Assembly: GCA_004297305.1 (NCBI GenBank)
Contig: SCTR01000006.1
Location: 540,199-604,198, forward strand
Direction: 5' to 3'
Length of the DNA: 64,000 nt
Source: Actinomycetota bacterium
GTDB lineage: Bacteria > Actinomycetota > Actinomycetes > S36-B12 > FW305-bin1
The notes beneath the pieces were generated by a model, which was not told the origin of the DNA, ran no database searches, and worked only from the letters and a program-made list of their open reading frames with translations. Shown in pieces: positions 10,072 to 19,065 of this stretch (position 1 is the first letter of the stretch; each line of letters begins with the position of its first letter). Both the position numbers and the translations under genes were made by a program.

Positions 10072-11475
10072 TTACAGGCCAGCCTCTTCCAGCAGCTTCA
10101 GCCAGACCTCGCTCACGGTCGGGAACGACGGGACCGCGTGCCAGAGCGTGCCCAGCGGTACGCCGCCGGCGACGGCCACGGTCGCCGAATGGAGCAGTTC
10201 GGCCATCGCCGGTCCGGTGAACGTCGCTCCCACCACGACGTCGCGATCGGTGTCGATGACCAGCCGGCAGCTGCCCGCGATGTCCTCGCCCTCGGTCGAG
10301 GCGCCGGCGACCGAGGCGGTCGCCACCTCGACGACCCGGACCGCGACGCCGTCCTCGCGAGCCTGGGCCTCGGTACGCCCCACGGCGCACACCTGCGGGT
10401 CGGTGAAGGTGACGCGGGGGATCACGTTGCGGCTGGCGCGGTCCACGGCGTTCTTGCCGAGGATCACGTCGGCGGCGATGCGGGCCTGGTACTTGCCCAT
10501 GTGCGTCAGCAGCGCCCGCCCGTTGGCGTCGCCGACGGCGTACAGCCAGCCGTCGGGCACCGCCACGGCGCGCTGCTGGTCGTCGACCTCGATGGGGTGA
10601 CCGGGGTGCATCCCGGCGTCCAGCGTGTCCAGTCCGAGGTCCGCGGTGGCCGGCCGCCGTCCAGCGGCGACCAGGATCTCGTCGGCGGTCAGCCGGGTGC
10701 CGTCGGCCAGGTCGACGGTGACCTCGCCGTCGGCGGCCCGCCGTACGCCGGTGGTCGCCGCACCCAGCAGCACCCGGACGCCGTCGGCCGTCAGGCCGGC
10801 CGCGACCTGGTCGCTGGCGAACGGCTCCTCGCGGGCGAGCAGACGGGGGCCGCCTTCGACCAGCGTGACCGCGACGCCCATCCGCGCGAACGCCTGGGCC
10901 AGTTCGCAGCCGACAGCTCCGCCGCCGATGGCGACCAGCCGCCGGGGCAGCGTCGAGGTCTGGGTGGCGGTGCGGTTGTCCCACGGCTCGGCCTCGGCCA
11001 GGCCCGGGATCGGCGGGATCGCCGCGCGGGTCCCGGTGGCCACCACCACGGCCCGGCGGGCGACCAGCCGCCGTCGGCTGTCGTCGGCCGCGGTGACCTC
11101 GACCTCGCGGGGTCCGGTCAGCCGCCCGACGCCACGCACGAGGTCCACGTGGTGCTCGGCGAGCCAGGGCAGTTGGCCGTCGTCGTGCCAGTGCGAGGTC
11201 ATCTCGTCGCGCCGGGCCAGCGCAGCGGCGACGTCGAGCGTGCCGTTGACGGCCTGCGCGGCACCCGGTACCCGGCGGGCGGCGGCGAGCACGTCGCCGG
11301 GCCGGATCAGGGTCTTGCTGGGGATGCAACCCCAGTACGAGCACTCGCCCCCGACCAGTTCGCGCTCGACGATCACCGTCTGCAGGCCGCCGTCGCCGCA
11401 GCGGCCGGCCACGACTTCCCCGGCTGGCCCGGCACCGATCACCACGACGTCGACGGTCAGCTCGTCGTCGGTCAT
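10072..11475 (-). CDS. FAD/NAD(P) disulfide oxidoreductase (mercuric reductase/lipoamide dehydrogenase-like)
   Basis: Class I flavin disulfide reductase of 467 residues. The FAD-binding motif GAGPAGEVVAG opens the protein. The redox-active pair is C-x4-C in GGECSYWGCIPSK, and the NAD(P)-binding site is AIGGGAVGCELAQ. The C-terminal active-site segment reads HAVPSFPTVSE, where lipoamide dehydrogenase has HAHPTLSE, so it is not a lipoamide dehydrogenase proper. The ATG at 11475 has GGAGG 6 nt upstream; longer starts lack one. It is divergent from egtA across 173 bp, which makes a thiol-related role plausible but unproven. Confidence 0.88.
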   Translation of the reverse strand: MTDDELTVDVVVIGAGPAGEVVAGRCGDGGLQTVIVERELVGGECSYWGCIPSKTLIRPGDVLAAARRVPGAAQAVNGTLDVAAALARRDEMTSHWHDDGQLPWLAEHHVDLVRGVGRLTGPREVEVTAADDSRRRLVARRAVVVATGTRAAIPPIPGLAEAEPWDNRTATQTSTLPRRLVAIGGGAVGCELAQAFARMGVAVTLVEGGPRLLAREEPFASDQVAAGLTADGVRVLLGAATTGVRRAADGEVTVDLADGTRLTADEILVAAGRRPATADLGLDTLDAGMHPGHPIEVDDQQRAVAVPDGWLYAVGDANGRALLTHMGKYQARIAADVILGKNAVDRASRNVIPRVTFTDPQVCAVGRTEAQAREDGVAVRVVEVATASVAGASTEGEDIAGSCRLVIDTDRDVVVGATFTGPAMAELLHSATVAVAGGVPLGTLWHAVPSFPTVSEVWLKLLEEAGL

Positions 11476-11648
11476 CGTCGTCCTCCGTCGGTTCGGTGTG
11501 CGCGTGTCGGTCAGCCGTTGCAGGGTGTCCGGTGGATCGGAGCAGATCAGCCCCATCCGAAGGTCAGCGTGACACGAAGGACGATCAGACCCGGCGCGTT
11601 CGATCCGGACGTGCCGGTGGCCGGCGTAGCCAGGACAGGGGAGCTCAC

Positions 11649-12944
11649 ATGATCGCGACCGAGACCGCCGACGCCACCCAGCCGGCCGACCCCGCCGCGC
11701 CGCTGACCCGGGCAGCGCTGGAACGGTGGACGCCGCGGACGTTCTTCAAGACCGGGCCGCCCGGACGGGTCGGTGTCGAGCTCGAGCTCCACGTCGTCGA
11801 CGCGGTCCGGCCCGCGGCGCATCTGTCGCCCGGCCGGCTGGCCGCCGTCACCGCCGCGCTGGCCGAGGTGGTGGCCGTCGGCGAGGCCACCCGCGAACCC
11901 GGCGGCCAGGTCGAGTTGTCCACAGCCCCGGCCGATTCGCTGCCCGCCCTCCTCGCGTCGACCCGCGCCGACCTCGACCGGATGCGACAGGCAGCGGCGT
12001 CTCACCAGACCCGGCTCGTCGGGGTGGGATGCGATCCGGTCCGACCCGCCAGGCGGGTGCTGCACACGCCCCGGTACGACGCGATGGAGGCGTACTTCGA
12101 TCGCTTCGGCGACGTCCCTGCGACGTCGCCGGACGGTCTGGCCGTGCCGGCCGGCCGAACGATGATGTGCGCCAGCGCTTCGGTGCAGGTCAACGTGGAG
12201 GCGGGCCCGGACGAGGCCGCCGCCATGGCGCGGCGGTGGCAGCTGCTGCACACCGTCGGGCCCGCCCTGGCCGCCACCTTCGCCTGCTCGCCGTTGCGCG
12301 ACGGACGGCCGACGGGGTGGTCCAGCACGCGGCTGGCCGCCTGGCTCGCCCTCGATCCGGCCCGGACCGCCGAACCGGCCCCGGCCGGCGATCTGGCGAC
12401 GACGTACCTTCGCTTCGCGCTCGGTGCCCCGCTGCTGCTGGTACGGCGAGAGGCCGGGGGCTGGCACGCACCGCCGGGGGCCACCTTCGCCGACTGGCTG
12501 GACGGCGGGGAGCGGGTGGTCCCGGACCGGCCGGGCCCAACGGCAGCGGATCTGGCCCTGCACCTCAGCACGCTCTTCCCGCCGGTGCGGGCCCGCGGCC
12601 ACCTCGAGGTGCGGTACGTCGACGCCCAGCCCGGCGACGACTGGGTGGTCCCGGTCGCGGTGATCGCGGCCCTGGTCGACGACCCGGTCGCCGCGGACGT
12701 GGCCCAGGCGGCCTGTGAGCCGGTGGCGTCGCAGTGGCGGGCGGCTGCCCGGTTCGGTGCCGGGCACCCGGGGCTGCGGCAGGCAGCCGTCGCGACGCTG
12801 GCCGCGGCCGCTGATTCGTGGCGCCGCCGGGACGACCCGGTCGCCGACGCGGTGGAGGGGTTCCTGGAAGCCCGGACGGTACGGGGACGTTGTCCGGCCG
12901 ACGATCTGCTCGACGCCGCCGCTCGTGGGGAGGACCTGCTGTGA
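11649..12944 (+). CDS. egtA: EgtA, gamma-glutamylcysteine synthetase of ergothioneine pathway
   Basis: Glutamate-cysteine ligase of 431 residues making gamma-glutamylcysteine, the sulfur donor for ergothioneine. The GVELELHVVD motif near residue 45 is the metal/ATP-binding core of the GCS2-type family. TSPDGLAVPAGRTMMC and ASVQVNVEAG are further conserved stretches. First gene of egtABCD. The ATG at 11649 follows GGGGAG; an upstream in-frame extension (to 11496) overlaps the divergent promoter and is Arg/Ser-rich, so I rejected it. Confidence 0.93.
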   Translation: MIATETADATQPADPAAPLTRAALERWTPRTFFKTGPPGRVGVELELHVVDAVRPAAHLSPGRLAAVTAALAEVVAVGEATREPGGQVELSTAPADSLPALLASTRADLDRMRQAAASHQTRLVGVGCDPVRPARRVLHTPRYDAMEAYFDRFGDVPATSPDGLAVPAGRTMMCASASVQVNVEAGPDEAAAMARRWQLLHTVGPALAATFACSPLRDGRPTGWSSTRLAAWLALDPARTAEPAPAGDLATTYLRFALGAPLLLVRREAGGWHAPPGATFADWLDGGERVVPDRPGPTAADLALHLSTLFPPVRARGHLEVRYVDAQPGDDWVVPVAVIAALVDDPVAADVAQAACEPVASQWRAAARFGAGHPGLRQAAVATLAAAADSWRRRDDPVADAVEGFLEARTVRGRCPADDLLDAAARGEDLL

Positions 12945-14362
12945 CCGGCACACCGGTGGCCACCGAGTCGGCGGCGCAGCTACTCGCCGGGCTGGCGGCG
13001 CTGCAGCGGGCCCGTGAACGTACCCGCGCCCTCACCGATGCCGTCACCGACGCCGACCTCGTCGCGCAGCACTCGCCGTTGATGTCGCCGCTGGTCTGGG
13101 ACCTGGCCCACATCGCCAACCAGGAGGAACTCTGGCTGGTGCGCACCGCCGCCGGGGCGCCCGCACTGGTGCCGGCCGAGGTCGACGACCTGTACGACGC
13201 GTTCCGGCATCCGCGCCGGGACCGGCCGACGCTGCCGATCATGGGGCCGGCGGAGGCACGCGACTACGCCGAACGCGTCCGGGCGAGCCTGCTGGCGCTG
13301 GCCGACGCCGGTGCGCTGGACCCGGATCCCGGCGTACCGCTGCGGGCCGGCGGCTTCGTGCTCGGCATGGTGGCGCAGCACGAACAGCAGCACGACGAGA
13401 CGATGCTCGCCACCCACCAACTGCGCGCCGGGGCACCGGTGCTGCACGCCGCGGAGCCGCCGCCGTCGGCCGGCGGTGCCGTGCCGGCCGAGGTGCTCGT
13501 CCCGGCCGGATCGTTCGTGATGGGGACGTCGAGCGACCCGTGGGCGCTGGACAACGAGCGGCCCGCGCATCGGGTTGAGCTCGACGCCTTCTGGATTGAC
13601 ACGCTGCCGGTGACCAATGCGGTGTACACCCGGTTCATCGAGGCCGGCGGCTACGACGATCCCCGGTGGTGGACGGCGGTGGGCTGGGCGCACCGCCTTG
13701 CCGAGGGGCTGTCCGCGCCGCAGTTCTGGTACCCGGACCCGGCGGGGTGGCGTCGTCGCCGCTTCGGCGTCGACGAGCCGGTGCCGCCCGACGAACCGGT
13801 GCTGCACGTGTGCTTCCACGAGGCGGCCGCGTACGCCCGGTGGGCCGGCCGTCGACTGCCCACCGAGGCCGAGTGGGAGAAGGCCGCCCGGCACGACCCC
13901 GCGACGGGCTCGTCGCGGACCTACCCGTGGGGCGAGCAGCCGCCGGACGAGTCGCGGGCCAACCTCGGTCAGCGGCACCTGCGGCCGGCCGCGGTCGGCG
14001 CCTATCCGGCGGGTGCCTCGGCGTACGGCGTACACCAGTTGCTCGGCGACGTCTGGGAATGGACCGCGAGCGGTTTCGATCCGTACCCGGGTTTCGTGGC
14101 GTTTCCGTACGACGAGTACTCGAAGGTGTTCTTCGGCGGCGACTTCCGGGTCCTGCGCGGCGGCTCCTTCGGTACCGACCCGGTCGCTTGCCGTGGGACG
14201 TTCCGCAACTGGGACCTGCCGATCCGGCGGCAGATCTTCAGCGGCTTCCGGACCGCCCGTGACGCGGGACCCGGTGATGCCGGCGGGGTCGACCGGACCG
14301 CGCGCGACGCAAGCCCCGGCGACGCGAGCGCACATCGTGCGACCAGGGCGGGGACCGGCTGA
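12941..14362 (+). CDS. egtB: EgtB, iron-dependent hercynine oxygenase (sulfoxide synthase)
   Basis: Joins gamma-glutamylcysteine to hercynine with O2. The N-terminal DinB-like domain carries the iron ligands (DLAHIANQEELW and the HEQQHDET triad), and the C-terminal formylglycine-synthase-like domain runs from VPAGSFVMGT to LRGGSFGTDP...NWDLPIRRQIFSGFR. The GTG overlaps the egtA stop (GTGA) with GGGAGG upstream. About 35 residues follow the usual C-terminus and contain a duplicated TARDAxPGDA motif, an apparent lineage-specific tail. Confidence 0.94.
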   Translation: MTGTPVATESAAQLLAGLAALQRARERTRALTDAVTDADLVAQHSPLMSPLVWDLAHIANQEELWLVRTAAGAPALVPAEVDDLYDAFRHPRRDRPTLPIMGPAEARDYAERVRASLLALADAGALDPDPGVPLRAGGFVLGMVAQHEQQHDETMLATHQLRAGAPVLHAAEPPPSAGGAVPAEVLVPAGSFVMGTSSDPWALDNERPAHRVELDAFWIDTLPVTNAVYTRFIEAGGYDDPRWWTAVGWAHRLAEGLSAPQFWYPDPAGWRRRRFGVDEPVPPDEPVLHVCFHEAAAYARWAGRRLPTEAEWEKAARHDPATGSSRTYPWGEQPPDESRANLGQRHLRPAAVGAYPAGASAYGVHQLLGDVWEWTASGFDPYPGFVAFPYDEYSKVFFGGDFRVLRGGSFGTDPVACRGTFRNWDLPIRRQIFSGFRTARDAGPGDAGGVDRTARDASPGDASAHRATRAGTG

Positions 14363-14363
14363 G

Positions 14364-15116
14364 ATGTGCCGTCATCTTGCCTACCTCGGCCGGCCGCGGC
14401 GGCTCGGGGAACTGCTGGTCGACCCCGACTACTCGCTGGTGCGGCAGAGCTACCAGCCGCGCCGGCAGACCAGCGGCGTGGTCAACGCCGACGGGACCGG
14501 CGTCGGGTGGTACGTCGAGGGAGACCCGGTGCCGGGTCGTCACCGCTCCGCCATACCGATCTGGTCGGACGCGACGTTCCACGATCTGGCGCGGGTGGTG
14601 ACCTCCCGGGCGTTCCTGGGCTCGATCCGCTCGGCGACCGACCCCCGGGTGCACGGGCAGGCCGCGGCCGCGCCCTTCGCGCACAGCCGGTGGTTGTTCA
14701 GCCTCAACGGTTTCATCGACGGCTGGCCGGCGAGCGCGGCGCGCATCGCCGGCTGGATCGACCCGTTCCGGCTACTCGGTCTGGAGGCCGGCAACGACGC
14801 GGCGTTCATGTGGGCGCTGCTGCGCGAGCGGCTGGACGCGGGGCAGCCCGGGCCGCAGGCCTTGGGCGACATCGTGATCCGGCTGAGCGCCGAATGCGGT
14901 GGCCGGTTCAACGGCCTGCTGACCGACGGTTCGACCGTCGCGGCGACCGCGTGGGGCAACAGCCTGTGCTGGCGGGCTGTCGAGGGAGGGATCGTGGTGG
15001 CATCCGAACCGTACGACGACGAACCGGGGTGGGTCGACGTCCCGGACCGGTCACTGCTGACGGTGCGAGGCGGCGAGGTGGCCGTCGAGCCCCTGCGAGA
15101 GGACGAGCCCCGATGA
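14364..15116 (+). CDS. egtC: EgtC, gamma-glutamyl hercynylcysteine sulfoxide hydrolase
   Basis: Class II glutamine-amidotransferase-like (Ntn) hydrolase of 250 residues that removes the gamma-glutamyl group. Cys2 (MCRHLAYLG), exposed after Met removal, is the predicted nucleophile. GVVNADGTGVGWY, LGSIRSATDP and PFAHSRWLFSLNG match the family. The ATG begins 1 bp after the egtB stop and the 3' end overlaps egtD by 4 bp. Confidence 0.94.
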   Translation: MCRHLAYLGRPRRLGELLVDPDYSLVRQSYQPRRQTSGVVNADGTGVGWYVEGDPVPGRHRSAIPIWSDATFHDLARVVTSRAFLGSIRSATDPRVHGQAAAAPFAHSRWLFSLNGFIDGWPASAARIAGWIDPFRLLGLEAGNDAAFMWALLRERLDAGQPGPQALGDIVIRLSAECGGRFNGLLTDGSTVAATAWGNSLCWRAVEGGIVVASEPYDDEPGWVDVPDRSLLTVRGGEVAVEPLREDEPR

Positions 15117-16081
15117 CGCCGTACACCCTGGTCGACCACCTGCCGCCGGACTACGCCGCGAAAGCACTGCGCAACGACGCGCTGCGCGGGCTCACCGCCG
15201 ATCCGAAGACGTTGCCGCCCAAGTGGTTCTACGACAAGGCGGGCAGCGACCTGTTCGAACAGATCACCGTGCTGCCGGAGTACTACCCGACGCGCGCCGA
15301 ACGGGAGATCCTCGTGGCGTACGCCGACGACATCGCCGCGGCCAGTGGCGCCGCGACACTGGTGGAGCTCGGTTCCGGTGCGTCGGTCAAGACCCGGCTG
15401 CTGCTGGACGCGTTGCATCCGAACGCCTACGTCGCCCTGGACGTCAGCGAGGCCGCCTTGCGGGAGGCGGCCGACGGGCTGGCGCGGGACTATCCGGCGT
15501 TGCAGCTGACGGCCCTGGTCGCCGACTTCGAACACCAGCTGTCCGTCGTACCGGCCGGTGCCCACCGACTCGTCGCGTTCCTCGGCGGGACCATCGGGAA
15601 CCTGGAACCGGTGCCTCGGGCGCAGTTCCTGGCCGACCTGCGCGGCGAACTGCGCGACGGGGACGCGTTCCTGCTCGGTGCGGACCTCGTCAAGTCGCCG
15701 CGCGTGCTGCTGCCGGCCTACGACGACGCCGCCGGGGTCACCGCGGCGTTCAACCGCAACGTGTTGCACGTCCTGAACAACGGGCTCGGCGCCGACTTCG
15801 ACCCCGCGTCGTTCGACCATGTGGCGCACTGGGATCCGGTGGCGGAGTGGATCGAGATGCGGTTGCTCTCCCGGGTAGCGCAGGTCGTCACGATTCGCGA
15901 CCTGGACCTGCGGGTGCGGTTCGATCGCGGCGAGCAGCTGCGTACCGAGGTGTCGGCGAAGTTCCGGCGGGAGGGGCTGACCGCCGAACTCGCGGCCGCC
16001 GGATTCGACCCCGGTGGCTGGTGGACGGACTCGGCCGGCCGATTCTCGTTGTCGCTGTGGCATCCCGCGGCGAGGTCCTGA
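15113..16081 (+). CDS. egtD: EgtD, histidine N-alpha-trimethyltransferase
   Basis: SAM-dependent methyltransferase of 322 residues converting histidine to hercynine, the entry step. The N-terminal PKWFYDKAGSDLFEQIT stretch and ELGSGASVKTRLLLDAL (SAM site) are diagnostic, as are FLGGTIGNLEP and the final FSLSLW. The ATGA overlap with egtC implies coupling. No egtE (PLP-dependent lyase) follows; the next gene is on the other strand, so the last C-S cleavage must use an enzyme encoded elsewhere. Confidence 0.95.
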   Translation: MTPYTLVDHLPPDYAAKALRNDALRGLTADPKTLPPKWFYDKAGSDLFEQITVLPEYYPTRAEREILVAYADDIAAASGAATLVELGSGASVKTRLLLDALHPNAYVALDVSEAALREAADGLARDYPALQLTALVADFEHQLSVVPAGAHRLVAFLGGTIGNLEPVPRAQFLADLRGELRDGDAFLLGADLVKSPRVLLPAYDDAAGVTAAFNRNVLHVLNNGLGADFDPASFDHVAHWDPVAEWIEMRLLSRVAQVVTIRDLDLRVRFDRGEQLRTEVSAKFRREGLTAELAAAGFDPGGWWTDSAGRFSLSLWHPAARS

Positions 16082-16133
16082 CAACCGGCCGACGCGCCGG
16101 ACGAGCGTCCGACGAACTGTCGGGCGGCGCTGC

Positions 16134-16862
16134 TCAGCGGGTCGACCGGCCGACCAGGCTTTCGTAGTCGGCTGCGGTGGCTGCTCGGTCGACCAGCCGG
16201 CCCTCCGGCGAGGGAACCGCCAGCGACTGCCCGCGCGGATCGACGAACGACACCGCGACCGCCCCGGCGTCGGTGAGCGTCAGGACGACCTGGCCCAGCA
16301 CCCGCACCTGCTCGGTGGCCGGCAGCTCCCCGAAACCGTCCTGCAGCACCACGATCGGGACCGTCGCCACCGCCGGCTGGCTCGCCGCCGGAAGCGTCGG
16401 GGTCCCGAGCGTCGCCGAGGGCTCGGCGCTCGGCGTGGAACTCGGCGCCGAGACCAGCGGGGTGTTGCTCAGCGGTCCGACCGTCGCGGTACGCAGGCCG
16501 GCGGCCTGTTCGGTCTGGGTCGGCCCGGCGTCCAGTAAGCCGAGCAGGTCGCCGACGTCCTGCGGTCCGTTCACCGCTCGCCGGGTCTCCACCAGCATGC
16601 CCTGGGACAGGAACCACAGTCGGGCGAGTGCGTCGCGTACCGGGTCGGTGGGGTTCGGACTGCCGCTGACGTAGCCCGAAACCGCCTCCACCGGAAGGGG
16701 TCGAGCCGTCCCCTCGACCGGGACGCCGCATCCGCCGAGGACGGCGAGGGCGCCCACCGCGAGCACCGTGGCGCAGGCGCCACCCGCCGCGGTCACTGCC
16801 CGCCAGCGCCGTACCGCCGTCGCGTGTGCCGGGGTTGCGCTCAGCCGGCCCACTCGCGTCAT
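16134..16862 (-). CDS. GerMN-domain lipoprotein (short LpqB-like)
   Basis: Predicted lipoprotein of 242 residues. The signal peptide ends in lipobox VLGGC, followed by a GVPVEGTARPLP segment and a GerMN domain, with a Ser/Thr/Pro-rich insert (about residues 137-165). It overlaps the histidine kinase gene by 4 bp and ends a regulator-kinase-lipoprotein operon, the same order as mtrA-mtrB-lpqB. LpqB is about twice as long because it adds a beta-propeller, absent here. Inference: it modulates the partner kinase from outside the membrane. Confidence 0.85.
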   Translation of the reverse strand: MTRVGRLSATPAHATAVRRWRAVTAAGGACATVLAVGALAVLGGCGVPVEGTARPLPVEAVSGYVSGSPNPTDPVRDALARLWFLSQGMLVETRRAVNGPQDVGDLLGLLDAGPTQTEQAAGLRTATVGPLSNTPLVSAPSSTPSAEPSATLGTPTLPAASQPAVATVPIVVLQDGFGELPATEQVRVLGQVVLTLTDAGAVAVSFVDPRGQSLAVPSPEGRLVDRAATAADYESLVGRSTR

Positions 16863-18205
16863 GGCAACTCCCGAGGCAGCCGGACGGTGAAGCGGGCGCC
16901 GCCCTGCGGCGACGTGGTCACCGCGACCGAGCCGCCCAGCGCGGTCGCCTGTTCGCGGACCAGGGCCAGTCCCAGTCCGGCACCGCTGGGCCCGGCGGCC
17001 AGTTGCCCGCGATGGAACGGTTCGAAGATCGCGGCCCGTTCCGCTTCGGGGACACCGGGACCCGCGTCGTCGACGTACACCAGGACCTCCTCGTCGAGGA
17101 GCGCCAGGGTCACCTGGCGCAGTCCACCGCCGTGCCGCACGGCGTTGTCCAGCAGGTTGCCGATGATCCGCTCCACACGGCGGGCGTCCGAGCGCACCAG
17201 CGGCGCACTGCCGGACAACAACTCGACCGGCAGGTTGCGTTCGGTGAGCAGTTCCCGGATCAGGGCGGCCAGATCCACCGCATCGGCCTGCACCGGGGCG
17301 TCGTTGCCGATCCGGCTGAGTTCCAGCAGGTCGAGCAGGGTCTGCGACATCCGCCCGACCTGGGCGTGCAGCGCCACGACGAGGCGTGCCTCGCGTTGCG
17401 GCAGGGCGTCGCGGCGGCGGTGCAGGAGTTCGGCGGTACCGACCACCGACGTGAGCGGCGAGCGCAACTCGTGCGAGACGTTGGCCGCGAACCGGCTCTC
17501 CCGGGCGATCCGGGACTGCACGGCGTCGGCCATCTCGTTGAACGCCACCGCGATCGAGCCCAGGTCCGGGTCCGGTACGACGGCGACCCGGGCACTGAGG
17601 TCGCCGCGGGCGATGAGCTGGGCGCCGGCAGCCAGCGCGCGCAGCGGGCGCAACAGCCGCTGTGCTGCCAGCGCGCCGACCGCGGCGCCGATGATCAGCG
17701 CGGCCAGCCCGGCGACGATGAGCAACCAGCCGATGGCCGTCAGCGTGCTGTCCAGGTCGCGCAGCGGGAACACCTCGGCGTACGTGCCGTCCGCGACGGT
17801 CAGCACGACCGCGAGGTACGGCGCCCCGCCGACGTCGAAACGCTGCCAGGAACCGCCCGACGTCGCCGCCAGTCCGAGCACGCTGCCGGGCAGATCCTCC
17901 GGCGAGACCGCCACCCCGCGGCTGAACCAGGTGCCGTCGACGTTGAGCAGGGCCTGCGACGACCCGACCGTCGGCACGGTCTCCAAGGCGGTCCCCGGTT
18001 TGGCGCCACTGGTCAGGGCGGCTTCGACGGCGCGGCCGTCCACCAGGGCGCGGGTCAGCGACGACGCCTCCCGCTGGCTCACCAGGTAGTAGCGCGCGAA
18101 CGCGTACGTCGCGCCGGCGACGACGACGGACACCACCAGGGACAGGACTCCGAAGGCCAGCGCGACCCGCGCTCGCAGGCCCAGCGTCATGCGCGCCGGC
18201 GCCAT
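16859..18205 (-). CDS. Membrane histidine kinase with HAMP domain (MtrB-like)
   Basis: Sensor kinase of 448 residues. Helix 1 (about 12-38) and helix 2 (about 157-182) bracket an extracytoplasmic sensor of about 115 residues. HAMP follows (183-235), then HisKA with phospho-acceptor His245 (NVSHELRSPLT), then HATPase with N box (350-354), G1 (DDAGPG, 380-384) and G2 (GAGLGL, 408-413). Partner regulator lies 16 bp upstream, partner lipoprotein overlaps by 4 bp. Stimulus unknown. Confidence 0.93.
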   Translation of the reverse strand: MAPARMTLGLRARVALAFGVLSLVVSVVVAGATYAFARYYLVSQREASSLTRALVDGRAVEAALTSGAKPGTALETVPTVGSSQALLNVDGTWFSRGVAVSPEDLPGSVLGLAATSGGSWQRFDVGGAPYLAVVLTVADGTYAEVFPLRDLDSTLTAIGWLLIVAGLAALIIGAAVGALAAQRLLRPLRALAAGAQLIARGDLSARVAVVPDPDLGSIAVAFNEMADAVQSRIARESRFAANVSHELRSPLTSVVGTAELLHRRRDALPQREARLVVALHAQVGRMSQTLLDLLELSRIGNDAPVQADAVDLAALIRELLTERNLPVELLSGSAPLVRSDARRVERIIGNLLDNAVRHGGGLRQVTLALLDEEVLVYVDDAGPGVPEAERAAIFEPFHRGQLAAGPSGAGLGLALVREQATALGGSVAVTTSPQGGARFTVRLPRELP

Positions 18206-18221
18206 GACTCCGCCTGCCCGG

Positions 18222-18911
18222 TCACGGCTTGAGCCGGTAGCCGAACCCTCGGACGGTCACCAGATGGGCCGGGTCGGCCGGATCGACCTCGATCTTGGCG
18301 CGCAACCGGTACACCAGGTTGTCCACGACCCGGCCGTCGCCGGCATTGCCGTACCCCCACACTCGCCGCAGCAGGTCGTCGCGGGACAGCACCCGGCCGC
18401 GAGCCAGCACGAGTTCCTGCAGGACCCGGAACTCGGTGCGCGACAACACCAACGGCTCGCCGTCCTTGGCCGCCTCCGCGGTGTCGGGCCGGACCGTGAT
18501 CGGCCCGCAGCTGAGCACCTCGGGGCCGTCCTGCTCCCCCTCCGGCGGCGCGATGCGGCGCAGCTGGGCGCGAATCCGTGCCGACAACTCCTTGGCCACG
18601 AACGGTTTTGTGACGTAGTCGTCGGCTCCGGCCTCCAGGCCGGCCACGACGTCGTGACTGTCGGTCTGGGCGGTGACCACGATGATCGGTACGTGCGAGG
18701 TCGCCCGCATCGAACGGACCACGTCGAGGCCGTGGATCCCGGGCAGCCGCAGGTCGACCAGCACCACGTCGGGTGACTCCTCGACCGACTGGGTGAGAGC
18801 GGACTCGCCGGTGGGCGCCTCGAGCACGCGGTAACCCTCGTCCTCGAGGAAGGTCCGCAGGACGAGGCGGATGTCGGCGTCGTCCTCGACCACCATCACG
18901 GTCTTGGGCAT
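18222..18911 (-). CDS. OmpR-family response regulator
   Basis: Two-domain regulator of 229 residues. The receiver domain has the acidic pair Asp10/Asp11, phospho-acceptor Asp53 (VLVDLRLPG), the switch Thr (VVTAQ) and Lys in VTKPF. The C-terminal winged helix shows LSRTEFRVLQELVLARGRVLSRDDLL and the recognition helix DNLVYRLRAKI, ending VRGFGYRL. The ATG at 18911 gives the standard MPKTVMVVEDD start; longer frames run into the repeats upstream of mobA. Faces mobA divergently. Confidence 0.94.
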   Translation of the reverse strand: MPKTVMVVEDDADIRLVLRTFLEDEGYRVLEAPTGESALTQSVEESPDVVLVDLRLPGIHGLDVVRSMRATSHVPIIVVTAQTDSHDVVAGLEAGADDYVTKPFVAKELSARIRAQLRRIAPPEGEQDGPEVLSCGPITVRPDTAEAAKDGEPLVLSRTEFRVLQELVLARGRVLSRDDLLRRVWGYGNAGDGRVVDNLVYRLRAKIEVDPADPAHLVTVRGFGYRLKP

Positions 18912-18980
18912 GGGGACATTGAACCCTGTGCCGGCCCGCCTCGGCCCCGCCCGCAGGCCGGGGGACGCCAGGTGCCGGCG

Positions 18981-19047
18981 GCACCGGGCCGAGACGGGCA
19001 CCGGGTCGAGACGGCACCGGGTCGAGACGGGCGGCGGGCCGATACGG
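18981..19047. repeat. Four tandem 16-17 bp repeats in the mobA/response-regulator divergent region
   Basis: Units at 18981-18997, 18998-19013, 19014-19030 and 19031-19047 follow the pattern GCACCGGGTCGAGACGG. Units 2 and 3 differ only by one terminal G; unit 4 is diverged (GCGGCGGGCCGATACGG). The array ends 5 bp before the probable -10 box of mobA and about 70 bp from the regulator start, so it could hold operator sites. Confidence 0.85.
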
Positions 19048-19052
19048 CGGAC

Positions 19053-19058
19053 TAGCGT
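19053..19058 (+). promoter_or_regulatory. -10 box of a probable leaderless mobA promoter
   Basis: TAGCGT, then 7 nt, then the GTG at 19066. No ribosome-binding sequence lies between. Confidence 0.5.
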
Positions 19059-19065
19059 CGAGCCC

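Noticed and set aside
16109..16125. Hairpin between egtD and the GerMN gene as a bidirectional terminator
   Set aside because: The stem is only 5-6 bp and no T-run is present; insufficient to support a call.
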